A program made the position numbers and the translations under genes. Source: a virus. Taken from it: a DNA stretch of 64,000 nt. Position 1 is the stretch's first letter. Every line of letters starts with the position of its first letter. The DNA is taken from positions 93,281-157,280 of the IMG/VR virus record IMGVR_UViG_3300015171_000001. The stretch is one strand, 5' to 3'. The notes under the pieces were generated by a model. The model did not search any database, was not told where the DNA came from, and saw only the letters and a list, made by a program, of their open reading frames with translations. This document shows, one piece after another, positions 51,944 through 60,572 of the stretch.

Positions 51944-53817
51944 TGAGCGAAAAACTACATTCTAATTTTTGGTTAAATAAAGACATATTACAAAACATTT
52001 TTGAAGCAAATAATGTTCTTGGATATATTCTTTATAAAAAGATTATAAGCAATTATGTAAATATAATAGCAAATGAAGATCTTGAAATAACATTTAGTGA
52101 TGATGAAAAAAATCAAACAAATGGAAAAACGATAACAATTTCTTCAAAATTAGATTTTGATAAATTTGATGTTAATATTGGTGTAGCTTTGCATGAAGCA
52201 TCTCATATTAGATTAACAGACTTTACAAAATTATTAGATTTTTCAAGAAAAATTCCATTGGATTTATATGATATAAGAAGGCATAAAAATATTGGTATTG
52301 ATATTTTTGAGAAATTTTGTTTTTTGGTTTTTAATTATATAGAAGACAAATTTATAGACGACTATATTTATACTAATTTTTTAGGATACCGACCTTATTA
52401 TATAGCAATGTATAATGAATATTTTAATTCCGAAGTGGTAACTAAAATTTTAGAATCTGATTACTATAGAAAATCAGATTTGAATTCATATGAATTTAGA
52501 TTAATAAATTTATCCAATGAAAAATCAGATTATTTAGCTCTTCCAAAATTAAAAGAGATTTATGATTTAATAAACTATAAAAATATTTCTAGATTAAAAA
52601 AGATAGAAGATAGATTAAATTTATCATTTGATATAAGTAAGGTTATTTTGCAAGAAATTTCTGTGTGCAAAGGCGAAAAAAACTATTCTCTATTTAATAA
52701 GAGTGAAATTAAAATTGACGAGGGAAAAGAAGTTGATAATAAAGAAAATGAAGTTCCTGAATCAATTAATAAATTAAAAGATAATCAAAAACGACTTATT
52801 AATGGAGAGTTAAGAAAAAGTACTATCAGCAAAGATGTAAAATCCCAAATAGATTCATTACAAAATTGTGATATACATTATAAATTGATTGGAGATGGTA
52901 CAGATAAAATTCCTAATGTCCCATGTATTATTATAGAAAGAATAACAAAAGAATATTTAATGTCTCTCGAAGATAAAATAACATTAAGATTAGAAAATAA
53001 AAATAATGAGAAATTTATAAATAGAGGAATTTGTAGGGGAGATTTATTATACAATAAAGTAAAATTTTTCCCTGAGATACTACAAGAAATAATGCAGAAT
53101 AAAAATTCTGGGAAATTGGATAAGAAAAAATTATATTCTGCAGAATTTAATGAAAATATTTTTTATAAAAAAGAAGGTGCTTCTAAGGAAAGAAAGATTT
53201 TTGTGCATATATCTATTGATGCTTCTGGCTCTATGGATGGTATAAAATGGGAACAAACTATTGTTTTTGTAATGTCATTGGCAAGATTATTCTCAAAAAT
53301 AAAATTGGTAGATTATATTGTGTCTTTTAGAGAAACAACAAAATCAAAAACATCATCTTATCCTTTATTGACGATTGGGTTTGATTCTAAAAAAGATAAT
53401 TTTGAAAAATTAAAAGATTTGTTTAGATATACTATTCCACATTCTTCTACTCCAGAGGGATTGTGTTTTCAGGCAATGGGAAAATATTTTGATGATTCAT
53501 GCCCAAATTATTTGATAAATATTTCTGATGGTGCTCCATGTTATAAATTTCCAAATGGAAAAGTATATTCTGGAAAATCAGCAGCAATGCATACAAAGAA
53601 ACAAATAGAAATGCTCCTTAGAAAAGGAATACATGTGTTTTCTTATTTTATTTATGATAAAAATGAAAATAATGGAAAAGAAATATCTTATATAACAAGT
53701 TTTTTATTTAAAATAATGTATGAAAAACATGGATATTTAATTGATACTGACCAACTTACACAAGTTTCTGAGTCATTAACCAAAGAATTTTATAAAAAAT
53801 TACTTGACCAATTATAA
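51943..53817 (+). CDS. VWA-domain protein with N-terminal HExxH motif
   Basis: 624 residues. N-terminal domain with H84-E-A-S-H88 (VNIGVALHEASHIRLTDF), a metallopeptidase-type zinc motif. The middle is helical with charged linkers (EGKEVDNKENEVPESINK). The C-terminal VWA domain has a MIDAS motif: KIFVHISIDASGSMDG (DxSxS), then FRETTKSKTSSYPLL and LINISDGAPCYKFPN for the second and third loops. Co-expressed with the MoxR ATPase. The combination of ATPase, VWA and peptidase-like domain suggests a metal-dependent remodelling or chelatase-like complex (inference). Confidence 0.78.
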   Translation: MSEKLHSNFWLNKDILQNIFEANNVLGYILYKKIISNYVNIIANEDLEITFSDDEKNQTNGKTITISSKLDFDKFDVNIGVALHEASHIRLTDFTKLLDFSRKIPLDLYDIRRHKNIGIDIFEKFCFLVFNYIEDKFIDDYIYTNFLGYRPYYIAMYNEYFNSEVVTKILESDYYRKSDLNSYEFRLINLSNEKSDYLALPKLKEIYDLINYKNISRLKKIEDRLNLSFDISKVILQEISVCKGEKNYSLFNKSEIKIDEGKEVDNKENEVPESINKLKDNQKRLINGELRKSTISKDVKSQIDSLQNCDIHYKLIGDGTDKIPNVPCIIIERITKEYLMSLEDKITLRLENKNNEKFINRGICRGDLLYNKVKFFPEILQEIMQNKNSGKLDKKKLYSAEFNENIFYKKEGASKERKIFVHISIDASGSMDGIKWEQTIVFVMSLARLFSKIKLVDYIVSFRETTKSKTSSYPLLTIGFDSKKDNFEKLKDLFRYTIPHSSTPEGLCFQAMGKYFDDSCPNYLINISDGAPCYKFPNGKVYSGKSAAMHTKKQIEMLLRKGIHVFSYFIYDKNENNGKEISYITSFLFKIMYEKHGYLIDTDQLTQVSESLTKEFYKKLLDQL

Positions 53818-53840
53818 AAAGTGTAGTATTGTTTTATAAT

Positions 53841-55925
53841 ATGATTCTAAATGATGTTATTGCACCAGTGGAAAAGAACAATGTTTCTAACGAACATGTA
53901 TTTAAAATAAAAACCTCAAGTAAGGCATTTGAGATTTTGAGTAAAAGCATTTATTCAGATCCTATTGCTGCTCCAATTAGAGAACTTTCGGCAAATGCTT
54001 GGGATTCTCATAAACGCGCAAAAAATCCAGAACAATTTATTGTTCATTTGCCAAATGAGATGAACTCTACTTTTTATGTTCGCGATTTTGGCACAGGAAT
54101 GTCTGAAGAAGATATTCATAATATTTATACAACATATTTTGAATCAACAAAATCTAATTCAAATGATGAAATTGGATGTCTTGGCTTAGGAAGCAAAACA
54201 CCATTTTGTTGTACAGATATTTTTGTGGTAACATCCTTTTTTAATGGAATTAAGAAAATTTTTAGTGCATTTTTGGAGAATGGTCTTCCAAAGATTGCTA
54301 AGATGCACGAAGAACCAACAGATGAAAAAAATGGATTAATGGTTGCTTTTTCTGTTAAATCTTCAGACTTTTCTAATTTTTATCAAAAGGCAAAATCTAT
54401 TTTTTCTAATTTCAATGAAAAACCAAAAATCATTGGACATGAAATTACTTTTGAAGATTGTAATCCTGTACATATTGGCCACGGTTGGATTACATATGAT
54501 AAACAATCTTATTATAGTGGAACAGCATCTGCATTAATGGGCAATATTTTGTATCCAATTAAGTCTGACCAAATTGGGTTAACTCGCTCAGATAGTGAGT
54601 TGATCCAGTCTATTAAACTTGTGTTGAAATTTGATATTGGAGAAATTGAAATGTCTGCCTCTAGGGAACACTTGCAGTATACATCAAAAACAATCTTGGC
54701 AATTAATGAAAAACTCCAATTTTTTAAGAAAGACTATATTGAGATTTTTGAGAAAGAAATTTTGGCACAACCAGATTTTTATTCTGCAAAAATGGTTTAT
54801 TTTAAATACGAGAATATTTTAAATAAATTGAAATCTTCGTTTGTTGCAAATAAGTCTGGATGGATTTTTGATGGGAAAGATTTGAAAGATGATATTGTTC
54901 ATCAATCAGGCAACCCATATGAAGTAACATATTTTCCTCCAAATTCAAAAAAATCAAAAAAATCAAAAAAGGCTAAATTTTATGTTAATCAGTATATTGT
55001 ATGTTATATTGGGGATGCTAAAAATTCTATTGGAAGAATTAAACAAGATTTTAATAATTGTGGCGCGTGTTTATTTAATCCTATTGATGATGCTCAATTG
55101 ATAAAAAATATTCAAGATTACTATGGATCTAGTCTAGTTTTTAGGAAGACTTCTGACTTAACAGATACTCCAAAATTAAAACAGGCACCCAGAGAAAGAA
55201 ATATTAAGTCTTTGTATGTTTTTAATAGAATGTCGGATTCATGTTCAAGAAATTCTTATTATGATTCTAAAAATAGAATCCGAGATTGGCATTTAGAAGA
55301 TGTTGATGTTACTTCATCAGACCCAATTATTTATTTTAATATTAGGAATTATGATTTTGTGGATTTCTCTGAACATGATTCTCTTTGTATTAGAAAATCA
55401 ATTTCTGTATTTTTAAATAAAATAGATCCAACTAGAACAATAAAAATATATGGTTTGAATAAAAAACTTACCAATATGTCAAGCACATTTATTAATTTTT
55501 CTGATTTTATTTTGAAGTACAAAAAAGAAATACAAGAATTATATTCTGAATTGGAAATATTTAAATTTTTTGATGAATATAACAACAAAATAATTAAAGA
55601 TTTAAGTAAGAATTATAAATCTATTAAAAATAAGAATTCTATTGCACATAAAAACTTTCGTAAAATTGCCGCATTAGAAAAATATGTAAAAATTTGTAAG
55701 AAAAAAAATGTAAAAGATAATTCACATAAATTTGATATGATTAATGTGCATACATTTGAATATTTATTTAATAAGGATGCGAAAATGCCGTTGAAAAAGA
55801 TTATTGGTGATTATAAAATGGAATTGTTTACTAAATATCCAATGTTGGGACTTATAAATGAAGCCTTGGTACAAAACACACAAGAAATTTTGATTGATTA
55901 TATTAATTTCATTGACAAAGTATAA
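53841..55925 (+). CDS. rIIA: rIIA-like GHKL ATPase
   Basis: 694 residues from the ATG at 53841; the frame extends 4 codons upstream to a TTG, not used. GHKL motifs: RELSANAWDSHKRA (E..N in motif N), YVRDFGTGMSEEDIHNIY (DxGxG), and EIGCLGLGSKTPFC (GxGxG lid). This identifies a Bergerat-fold ATPase of the rIIA type, a membrane-associated T4 protein involved in lysis control and exclusion by lambda Rex. The C-terminal ~300 residues are Lys/Asn-rich and poorly conserved. It is directly followed by rIIB, as in T4. Confidence 0.82.
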   Translation: MILNDVIAPVEKNNVSNEHVFKIKTSSKAFEILSKSIYSDPIAAPIRELSANAWDSHKRAKNPEQFIVHLPNEMNSTFYVRDFGTGMSEEDIHNIYTTYFESTKSNSNDEIGCLGLGSKTPFCCTDIFVVTSFFNGIKKIFSAFLENGLPKIAKMHEEPTDEKNGLMVAFSVKSSDFSNFYQKAKSIFSNFNEKPKIIGHEITFEDCNPVHIGHGWITYDKQSYYSGTASALMGNILYPIKSDQIGLTRSDSELIQSIKLVLKFDIGEIEMSASREHLQYTSKTILAINEKLQFFKKDYIEIFEKEILAQPDFYSAKMVYFKYENILNKLKSSFVANKSGWIFDGKDLKDDIVHQSGNPYEVTYFPPNSKKSKKSKKAKFYVNQYIVCYIGDAKNSIGRIKQDFNNCGACLFNPIDDAQLIKNIQDYYGSSLVFRKTSDLTDTPKLKQAPRERNIKSLYVFNRMSDSCSRNSYYDSKNRIRDWHLEDVDVTSSDPIIYFNIRNYDFVDFSEHDSLCIRKSISVFLNKIDPTRTIKIYGLNKKLTNMSSTFINFSDFILKYKKEIQELYSELEIFKFFDEYNNKIIKDLSKNYKSIKNKNSIAHKNFRKIAALEKYVKICKKKNVKDNSHKFDMINVHTFEYLFNKDAKMPLKKIIGDYKMELFTKYPMLGLINEALVQNTQEILIDYINFIDKV

Positions 55926-55940
55926 AAAATAACATAATAT
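55912..55940 (+). promoter_or_regulatory. Sigma70-type promoter before rIIB
   Basis: TTGACA (55912-55917), 17-nt spacer, TAATAT (55935-55940), with the ATG 6 nt after the -10. The -35 lies inside the end of rIIA. Confidence 0.65.
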
Positions 55941-55946
55941 ATTACT

Positions 55947-56768
55947 ATGAATATTCCACAAGTTATTACATCAAACGGAACAGTAAACTATGTTTTAGAC
56001 GGAAAGTCATTTCTTTTTCACAAAGAAAATCCATTTCACTCAAAGATTTTGGATGCTTTACATAAGTCAAACACTGAAATATTAAAGAAGTATTCGGATG
56101 TCTCTAACACAATTAATGAATGGGGATGTGGAAGAGTATTTTCTAGATGTGGAAACATTTATATTAAAACTGATAGCGAAGAAATCTTGTTAAGTGATAA
56201 AATTCATGAGAGGATTATTACTTTAATTCATGATAATATTGACTGTAATTATTTAATTAGATTTTTATTTAATTTGATGGAAAACAAGTCAGTAGAATCT
56301 ATCAAGTCTATGTATGATTTTCTTCAACACAAGAATTTGCCATTGACAGATGATGGGTGTTTTCTAGCATATAAAGCCGTCAGTAATAATTATTATGATA
56401 AGCATAGTGGAAAATTTTTAAATACTGTTGGATCTATTTTAGAGATTCCAATAGAACAAGTAGATCCTAATAGGAACAACGAATGTTCTTATGGATTGCA
56501 TGTAGGTGCTATTGATTATGTTATTGATTTTGGAAATTTGGAAAGGAATTTTAAAATTCCTGTTGAAGATTCCGAGACCAAGTATTTTGGAGATAGAGTG
56601 GTTATTGTAAAAGTAAATCCTAGAGATGCTATTGCTGTTCCAATAGATTGCAATTTCCAAAAACTGAGAGTGTGTAGATATGAAGTAATCAGCGAATTAC
56701 TTGATGGAGAGTCTTTTTATACAGACTCTGTTGTACATGTCTCCAAATATTTAACAAACGAAGAATAA
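55947..56768 (+). CDS. rIIB: rIIB-like protein
   Basis: 273 residues, close in size to T4 rIIB. Features of the family: DFLQHKNLPLTDDGCFLAYK, AVSNNYYDKHSGKFLNTVGS, GLHVGAIDYVIDFGN, and VIVKVNPRDAIAVPID near the C-terminus. Partner of rIIA at the membrane in T4. It has its own promoter, so it can be made independently. Confidence 0.85.
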   Translation: MNIPQVITSNGTVNYVLDGKSFLFHKENPFHSKILDALHKSNTEILKKYSDVSNTINEWGCGRVFSRCGNIYIKTDSEEILLSDKIHERIITLIHDNIDCNYLIRFLFNLMENKSVESIKSMYDFLQHKNLPLTDDGCFLAYKAVSNNYYDKHSGKFLNTVGSILEIPIEQVDPNRNNECSYGLHVGAIDYVIDFGNLERNFKIPVEDSETKYFGDRVVIVKVNPRDAIAVPIDCNFQKLRVCRYEVISELLDGESFYTDSVVHVSKYLTNEE

Positions 56769-56771
56769 ATT

Positions 56772-57161
56772 ATGAATAAACAAAAACCAGAAACAAAAAC
56801 AAAGAGAGCAAAATTAGAAGTAAATTTTCCAAATGGATATTTTACTGTTGAAGATTTGCAAAACTTATATAAAGATGCCGTGAATATAACCCTTAGATTC
56901 AAATTGACAAAGGCAAAGGAGTCAAAACGGGTTGTTACGATTGGAACTATTAAACGCGACATAGGAAGACCGCAATTGATTTTTGCTAAAAAGCCTATTT
57001 CAAATGAGACTTTAATTAAAGCCAATAATGTTAAAGAAATTACGCTAGATTCGGAATATGCTGTTCAAGTTGTTGAGGCTTTGAAAATTAGGAATACTTC
57101 TAAAAAAGAAGATGTTGAAGAAACTCAGAAAGTTGAAACTTCTGAACATGCTTCTGTTTAA
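56772..57161 (+). CDS. Small basic protein, possible DNA-binding
   Basis: 129 residues. Basic N-terminus (MNKQKPETKTKRAKLEVNF), a helix-rich segment FTVEDLQNLYKDAVNITLRF, LTKAKESKRVVTIGTIKRDI GRP-like, and an acidic C-terminal tail (KKEDVEETQKVETSEH). The central pattern could be a winged or helix-turn-helix motif, but this is weak. Starts 4 nt after rIIB and ends at a strong terminator, so it is rIIB-operon distal. Confidence 0.5.
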   Translation: MNKQKPETKTKRAKLEVNFPNGYFTVEDLQNLYKDAVNITLRFKLTKAKESKRVVTIGTIKRDIGRPQLIFAKKPISNETLIKANNVKEITLDSEYAVQVVEALKIRNTSKKEDVEETQKVETSEHASV

Positions 57162-57185
57162 TTAAAATAAATTTTTATTTTAAAC

Positions 57186-57218
57186 AAAAAGACGTATAAT
57201 TTAATATTATACGTCTTT
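57186..57218 (+). terminator. Intrinsic terminator abutting next gene
   Basis: 13-bp perfect stem AAAGACGTATAAT / ATTATACGTCTTT with 5-nt loop, then CATTTTT. It ends 8 nt before the ATG at 57226. The downstream gene therefore cannot have a normal leader from upstream transcription unless it reads through. Confidence 0.85.
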
Positions 57219-57225
57219 CATTTTT

Positions 57226-57510
57226 ATGGATTATTATTTACTTGAATTGAATTCTACAAAATTTATTTTGTTTGATGATAAGTTTGGAATAGAAGGAGAA
57301 GGGTCTACTCCAATTGGGTCTTTTTCTCCTAGAGAAACTATTGCATGTTTGACAAAAGGAAATTTGCAAAAATTATCTAAAGAACTTAATAAAATTGGAG
57401 AAGATGATTCCAAAGCAGTGTTTTATTACATGCGAAAAGTTGGAAAATTATATAAGTGTGTAGAAGGACTTCCTCAAAAATTTAAATATTTAATAAAGGC
57501 GGGAAAATGA
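57226..57510 (+). CDS. Small hypothetical protein
   Basis: 94 residues: MDYYLLELNSTKFILFDDKF, then GIEGEGSTPIGSFSPRETIA, helical LTKGNLQKLSKELNKIGEDD, and a basic end YLIKAGK. No recognised family. Its TGA overlaps the ATG of the next gene, and it begins 8 nt after a terminator. Confidence 0.5.
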   Translation: MDYYLLELNSTKFILFDDKFGIEGEGSTPIGSFSPRETIACLTKGNLQKLSKELNKIGEDDSKAVFYYMRKVGKLYKCVEGLPQKFKYLIKAGK

Positions 57511-57713
57511 TTTATTTTGTTTTATTTTTATTTTTAACACAGATTGTATTTGCATATATCGTTATTATAAAGATTTCGAATATTATTGATGTAATTACAG
57601 AACAAAAATCTTTGTTAAATAAACAAGCATCACAAGTTAATTCTTATATGAACAAGATTTCCGAAGTATATAAGACGATAAATCAACTCAAAAAAAGTTT
57701 AAAAAATAAATAA
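57507..57713 (+). CDS. Small membrane protein with coiled coil
   Basis: 68 residues. Residues 1-24 (MIYFVLFLFLTQIVFAYIVI) form a transmembrane segment, followed by a coiled coil (ITEQKSLLNKQASQVNSYMN ... QLKKSLKNK). Starts in an ATGA overlap with the previous gene. Shape resembles spanin- or holin-associated peptides, but nothing specific. Confidence 0.55.
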   Translation: MIYFVLFLFLTQIVFAYIVIIKISNIIDVITEQKSLLNKQASQVNSYMNKISEVYKTINQLKKSLKNK

Positions 57714-57721
57714 CATATTTT

Positions 57722-57964
57722 ATGGAAATTCCTATTTTAAAAATTGGAGATGAATTAATATTTAATATATTTAAAGTTTCTTTGTTGATTCCATCTATTT
57801 TTGTCAAAAAAATTCATGGTAATGAATGGTGTGATGATAATTTAATTAAAATGGGGGTTATTGTAGACACCAAGATTTATTTCGAAAAATCAGATAGTCA
57901 TTGGGGATTTATATTTTGTATTTTTGGATTTGGATTTTGTCTTAATAGACAATGGGGTTATTAA
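57722..57964 (+). CDS. Small hypothetical protein upstream of DNA polymerase
   Basis: 80 residues: MEIPILKIGDELIFNIFKVS, LIPSIFVKKIHGNEWCDDNL, then VDTKIYFEKSDSHWGFIF and a hydrophobic aromatic end CIFGFGFCLNRQWGY. It ends 3 nt before the polymerase ATG. Position suggests a possible small partner of gp43 (inference). Confidence 0.45.
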   Translation: MEIPILKIGDELIFNIFKVSLLIPSIFVKKIHGNEWCDDNLIKMGVIVDTKIYFEKSDSHWGFIFCIFGFGFCLNRQWGY

Positions 57965-57967
57965 AGC

Positions 57968-59638
57968 ATGTATAAATCTATTTTTTATGATAGACGATCT
58001 CAATTTATTCATATTAACGATGATAAAAAGGGATGGGTTAGATTTCCATATAAAAAATATGCATATAGGTTATGTTCCACTGGGACATATAGAAGTATGT
58101 TTGGTCAGAAATTAGAAAAGATAACAAAAGTAGATCCTAATGAAGAAGGATTATTTGAAAGCGATGTTCCGGTAGAAACTCGAATTTTAGTTGATGGGTA
58201 TTATGAAAGCAATGAATCATCTAAAGGTCATAGTATAATTTATTTTGATATTGAGACAGAAGTTGATAAAGGACTTCCAAATCCACAAAACGCATTACAA
58301 CGAATAACAGCTATATCGTTATATTCGAATAATCTTAAAAAATATTATGCGTTGATTTTGGATGAACATAATAAGTTATCTGAGTTTGAATATCCAAATG
58401 TTGAAATTCTTAGATTTGATAATGAAGAAGATTTGTTATTAGAATTTTTGAAAATTTATAAAATGTGCAAACCAGATATTTTAACTGGGTGGAACAGCGA
58501 TTTTTTTGATATTCCATTTATTTATAATAGATTGGGAAGATTGTTTGGTGACAATAAGGCTAAGGAATTATCTCCATTGGGTATTTGTTATTATAATGAT
58601 TTTAAAAAGAGGATGGTTATTGGGGGAGTTTCTTGTTTAGATTATTTAATTGTGTATAAGAAATTTTCTGGAGAACCTGCACCAAATTACAGATTAGACA
58701 CAATTGCAAAAAAAGTTTTGGGAAGAGGGAAAATACAATATGATGGAAATTTAAATGATCTTTTAGAAAATGATCTAAAGAAATTTTTAGAATATAGCAT
58801 TAATGATACTGAATTATTAGTTGAGATGGATGCGAAGTTGAGTTTTATTCAATTATCAATAGATATTTGTCATTCGGCTCATGTACAATATGAAGATTTT
58901 GGAACATCTTCTAAGATAATGGAAGGAGTTTTATTATGTTTGTTGAAAAATAAAGGATTGGTTGCTCCTAATAAACCTGCACAAAAAGAGGATTATGATT
59001 ATGAAGAGGATGAAGAAAAATTTGCTGGTGCGTATGTTAAAGAACCAATTCCTGGTTTATATGAATGGGTTATTAATGCCGATTTAAATTCTCTATATCC
59101 AAATACTATTAGAACATTAAATATTTCGCCAGAAACAAAAAAAGGAAAGGTTTTAAATTGGAAAGAAATAATAGATGTTAATGAAATTGGGAATTTAAAA
59201 TCTATAAAAGATGAAAGTGAAATTCAATTGCAAATAATTAATACAAAAGAGGTTGTTAAATTAACAAAAGAAAAGTTTCTAAAATTAATAAAATATAAAA
59301 ACTTTTCTGTCAGTGGCAATGGCATTTTATATGATCAAAGTAAAGATGGTTTGTTAAAACAAATTATTAATACTTGGTATTCTTTGAGAAAAGAATATAA
59401 GGCAAAAATGAAAAATGCTATCGAAAATAAAAATAAAGAAGAAGAATCTTTTTGGTCTAGAAGAGAACAGGTTCAAAAGATTTTGCTTAACTCACTTTAT
59501 GGTGTACTTGGACTAAAGTCAGGAAGATTATTTGATTTAGATAATGCTGAAGCAGTAACATTGTCAGCACAATTAATTATAAAAAATAGTTCTGTATTAG
59601 CAAATAATTATTTTGGTAAAATTAAAAGAAATTTGTAA
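57968..59638 (+). CDS. 43A: DNA polymerase (T4 gp43-like, family B), N-terminal part
   Basis: 556 residues. Exo I YFDIETEV (D94/E96), Exo II WNSDFFDIPF (N176, D181), Exo III YSINDTEL (Y276, D280). Pol motif A ADLNSLYP (D372). Motif B KILLNSLYGV (K504). It stops at TAA just after a helix ILANNYFGKIKRNL-like end. This is exactly the linker that in RB69-type enzymes leads into motif C, which opens the next gene. It therefore contains exonuclease, fingers and half of the palm but not the motif C aspartates, and cannot polymerise alone. Confidence 0.92.
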   Translation: MYKSIFYDRRSQFIHINDDKKGWVRFPYKKYAYRLCSTGTYRSMFGQKLEKITKVDPNEEGLFESDVPVETRILVDGYYESNESSKGHSIIYFDIETEVDKGLPNPQNALQRITAISLYSNNLKKYYALILDEHNKLSEFEYPNVEILRFDNEEDLLLEFLKIYKMCKPDILTGWNSDFFDIPFIYNRLGRLFGDNKAKELSPLGICYYNDFKKRMVIGGVSCLDYLIVYKKFSGEPAPNYRLDTIAKKVLGRGKIQYDGNLNDLLENDLKKFLEYSINDTELLVEMDAKLSFIQLSIDICHSAHVQYEDFGTSSKIMEGVLLCLLKNKGLVAPNKPAQKEDYDYEEDEEKFAGAYVKEPIPGLYEWVINADLNSLYPNTIRTLNISPETKKGKVLNWKEIIDVNEIGNLKSIKDESEIQLQIINTKEVVKLTKEKFLKLIKYKNFSVSGNGILYDQSKDGLLKQIINTWYSLRKEYKAKMKNAIENKNKEEESFWSRREQVQKILLNSLYGVLGLKSGRLFDLDNAEAVTLSAQLIIKNSSVLANNYFGKIKRNL

Positions 59639-60520
59639 ATGAATGATGAAAATATAATATATTGTGATACAGATTCTTTGTATTTATCTACTAATCAATT
59701 ACTTACAGAAGAAAATAAAAAAGACAGAGAATTTTGTAAAAAATACACAGCAAAGTTTTGTCAAGATGTCTCGGAGTATATTAATAATTCATATTTTGAG
59801 TTGACGACAGATATTTTTAATACCAAAGAACATTTTTTAAATATTGAAGCAGATGCCTGTTCGGAAACAGTATTGTGGACTGGAAAAAAGAAATATGCCA
59901 TGAATTTATTTTGTGAATTGAGTAAAAATAAATGGTATGATTCTCCAAAATTAAAGGTTATTGGATTAGATACAAAAAGATCTTCTTTTCCAAAATTATT
60001 TAAGGAATTGATGGAAAAAATTATTTCTAAAATCTTAAATAAAGAAGATAATAATGCAGTTAATATATTAATTGAAGAATATAAAAAAATAGTAAAAACT
60101 TGTGATTATGTTGATTTGTCTAAGAATACTGCGGTCAAGGAGATATCAAAATATGAACAGAGGGATAGAACACCATTTAATACAAAATTCATCAAGAAGA
60201 CCCCTTCTCACGTAAAAGCTGCCATATCTTATAATGACTTCATAAAGTTTAAGAATCTAACAAAAACTTGTGAGTTAATTACCGATGGAGAAAAAATCAA
60301 ATGTCTTTATTTAAAAGACAATCCTTATAAATTAGAAGTTCTCGCCTTTAGGAATGACGGGAAAGATCCAAAAGAATTAATTGAATATATTGAAAAATAT
60401 ATTGATAGAAATAAAACATATGCTTCTGAGATTGAAAATAAAATTGAGTCTTTTTATAATGCAATGAAATGGAAGTTGAAATCTGATAATGAAGATAAAT
60501 TTAATGAATTCTTTTCATAA
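59639..60520 (+). CDS. 43B: DNA polymerase (T4 gp43-like, family B), C-terminal part
   Basis: 293 residues. The ATG directly follows the TAA of the previous gene in the same frame. Residues 7-15 IIYCDTDSLY are motif C with catalytic D10 and D12. Then LWTGKKKYAMN (KKKY motif) and a thumb domain. With the N-part it totals ~849 residues, about the length of T4-like polymerases, so nothing is missing except continuity. Likely a two-subunit enzyme made by stop-start reinitiation, or occasional readthrough. Confidence 0.92.
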   Translation: MNDENIIYCDTDSLYLSTNQLLTEENKKDREFCKKYTAKFCQDVSEYINNSYFELTTDIFNTKEHFLNIEADACSETVLWTGKKKYAMNLFCELSKNKWYDSPKLKVIGLDTKRSSFPKLFKELMEKIISKILNKEDNNAVNILIEEYKKIVKTCDYVDLSKNTAVKEISKYEQRDRTPFNTKFIKKTPSHVKAAISYNDFIKFKNLTKTCELITDGEKIKCLYLKDNPYKLEVLAFRNDGKDPKELIEYIEKYIDRNKTYASEIENKIESFYNAMKWKLKSDNEDKFNEFFS

Positions 60521-60535
60521 AAACATTAAAATAAT

Positions 60536-60564
60536 TTGAAATAAAAAACAAATTGATATATTAT
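60536..60564 (+). promoter_or_regulatory. Sigma70-type promoter before sliding clamp
   Basis: TTGAAA (60536-60541), 17-nt spacer, TATTAT (60559-60564), 8 nt before the ATG at 60573. Confidence 0.5.
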
Positions 60565-60572
60565 TAATAATA

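Noticed and set aside
57924-58115. Small + frame overlapping the polymerase start
   Set aside because: Polymerase frame has full motifs from 57968; this is a shadow.
59636-59638. TAA as a recoded sense codon
   Set aside because: TAA ends many genes in this window, so genome-wide recoding is unlikely; the TAA-ATG stop-start reading is preferred.
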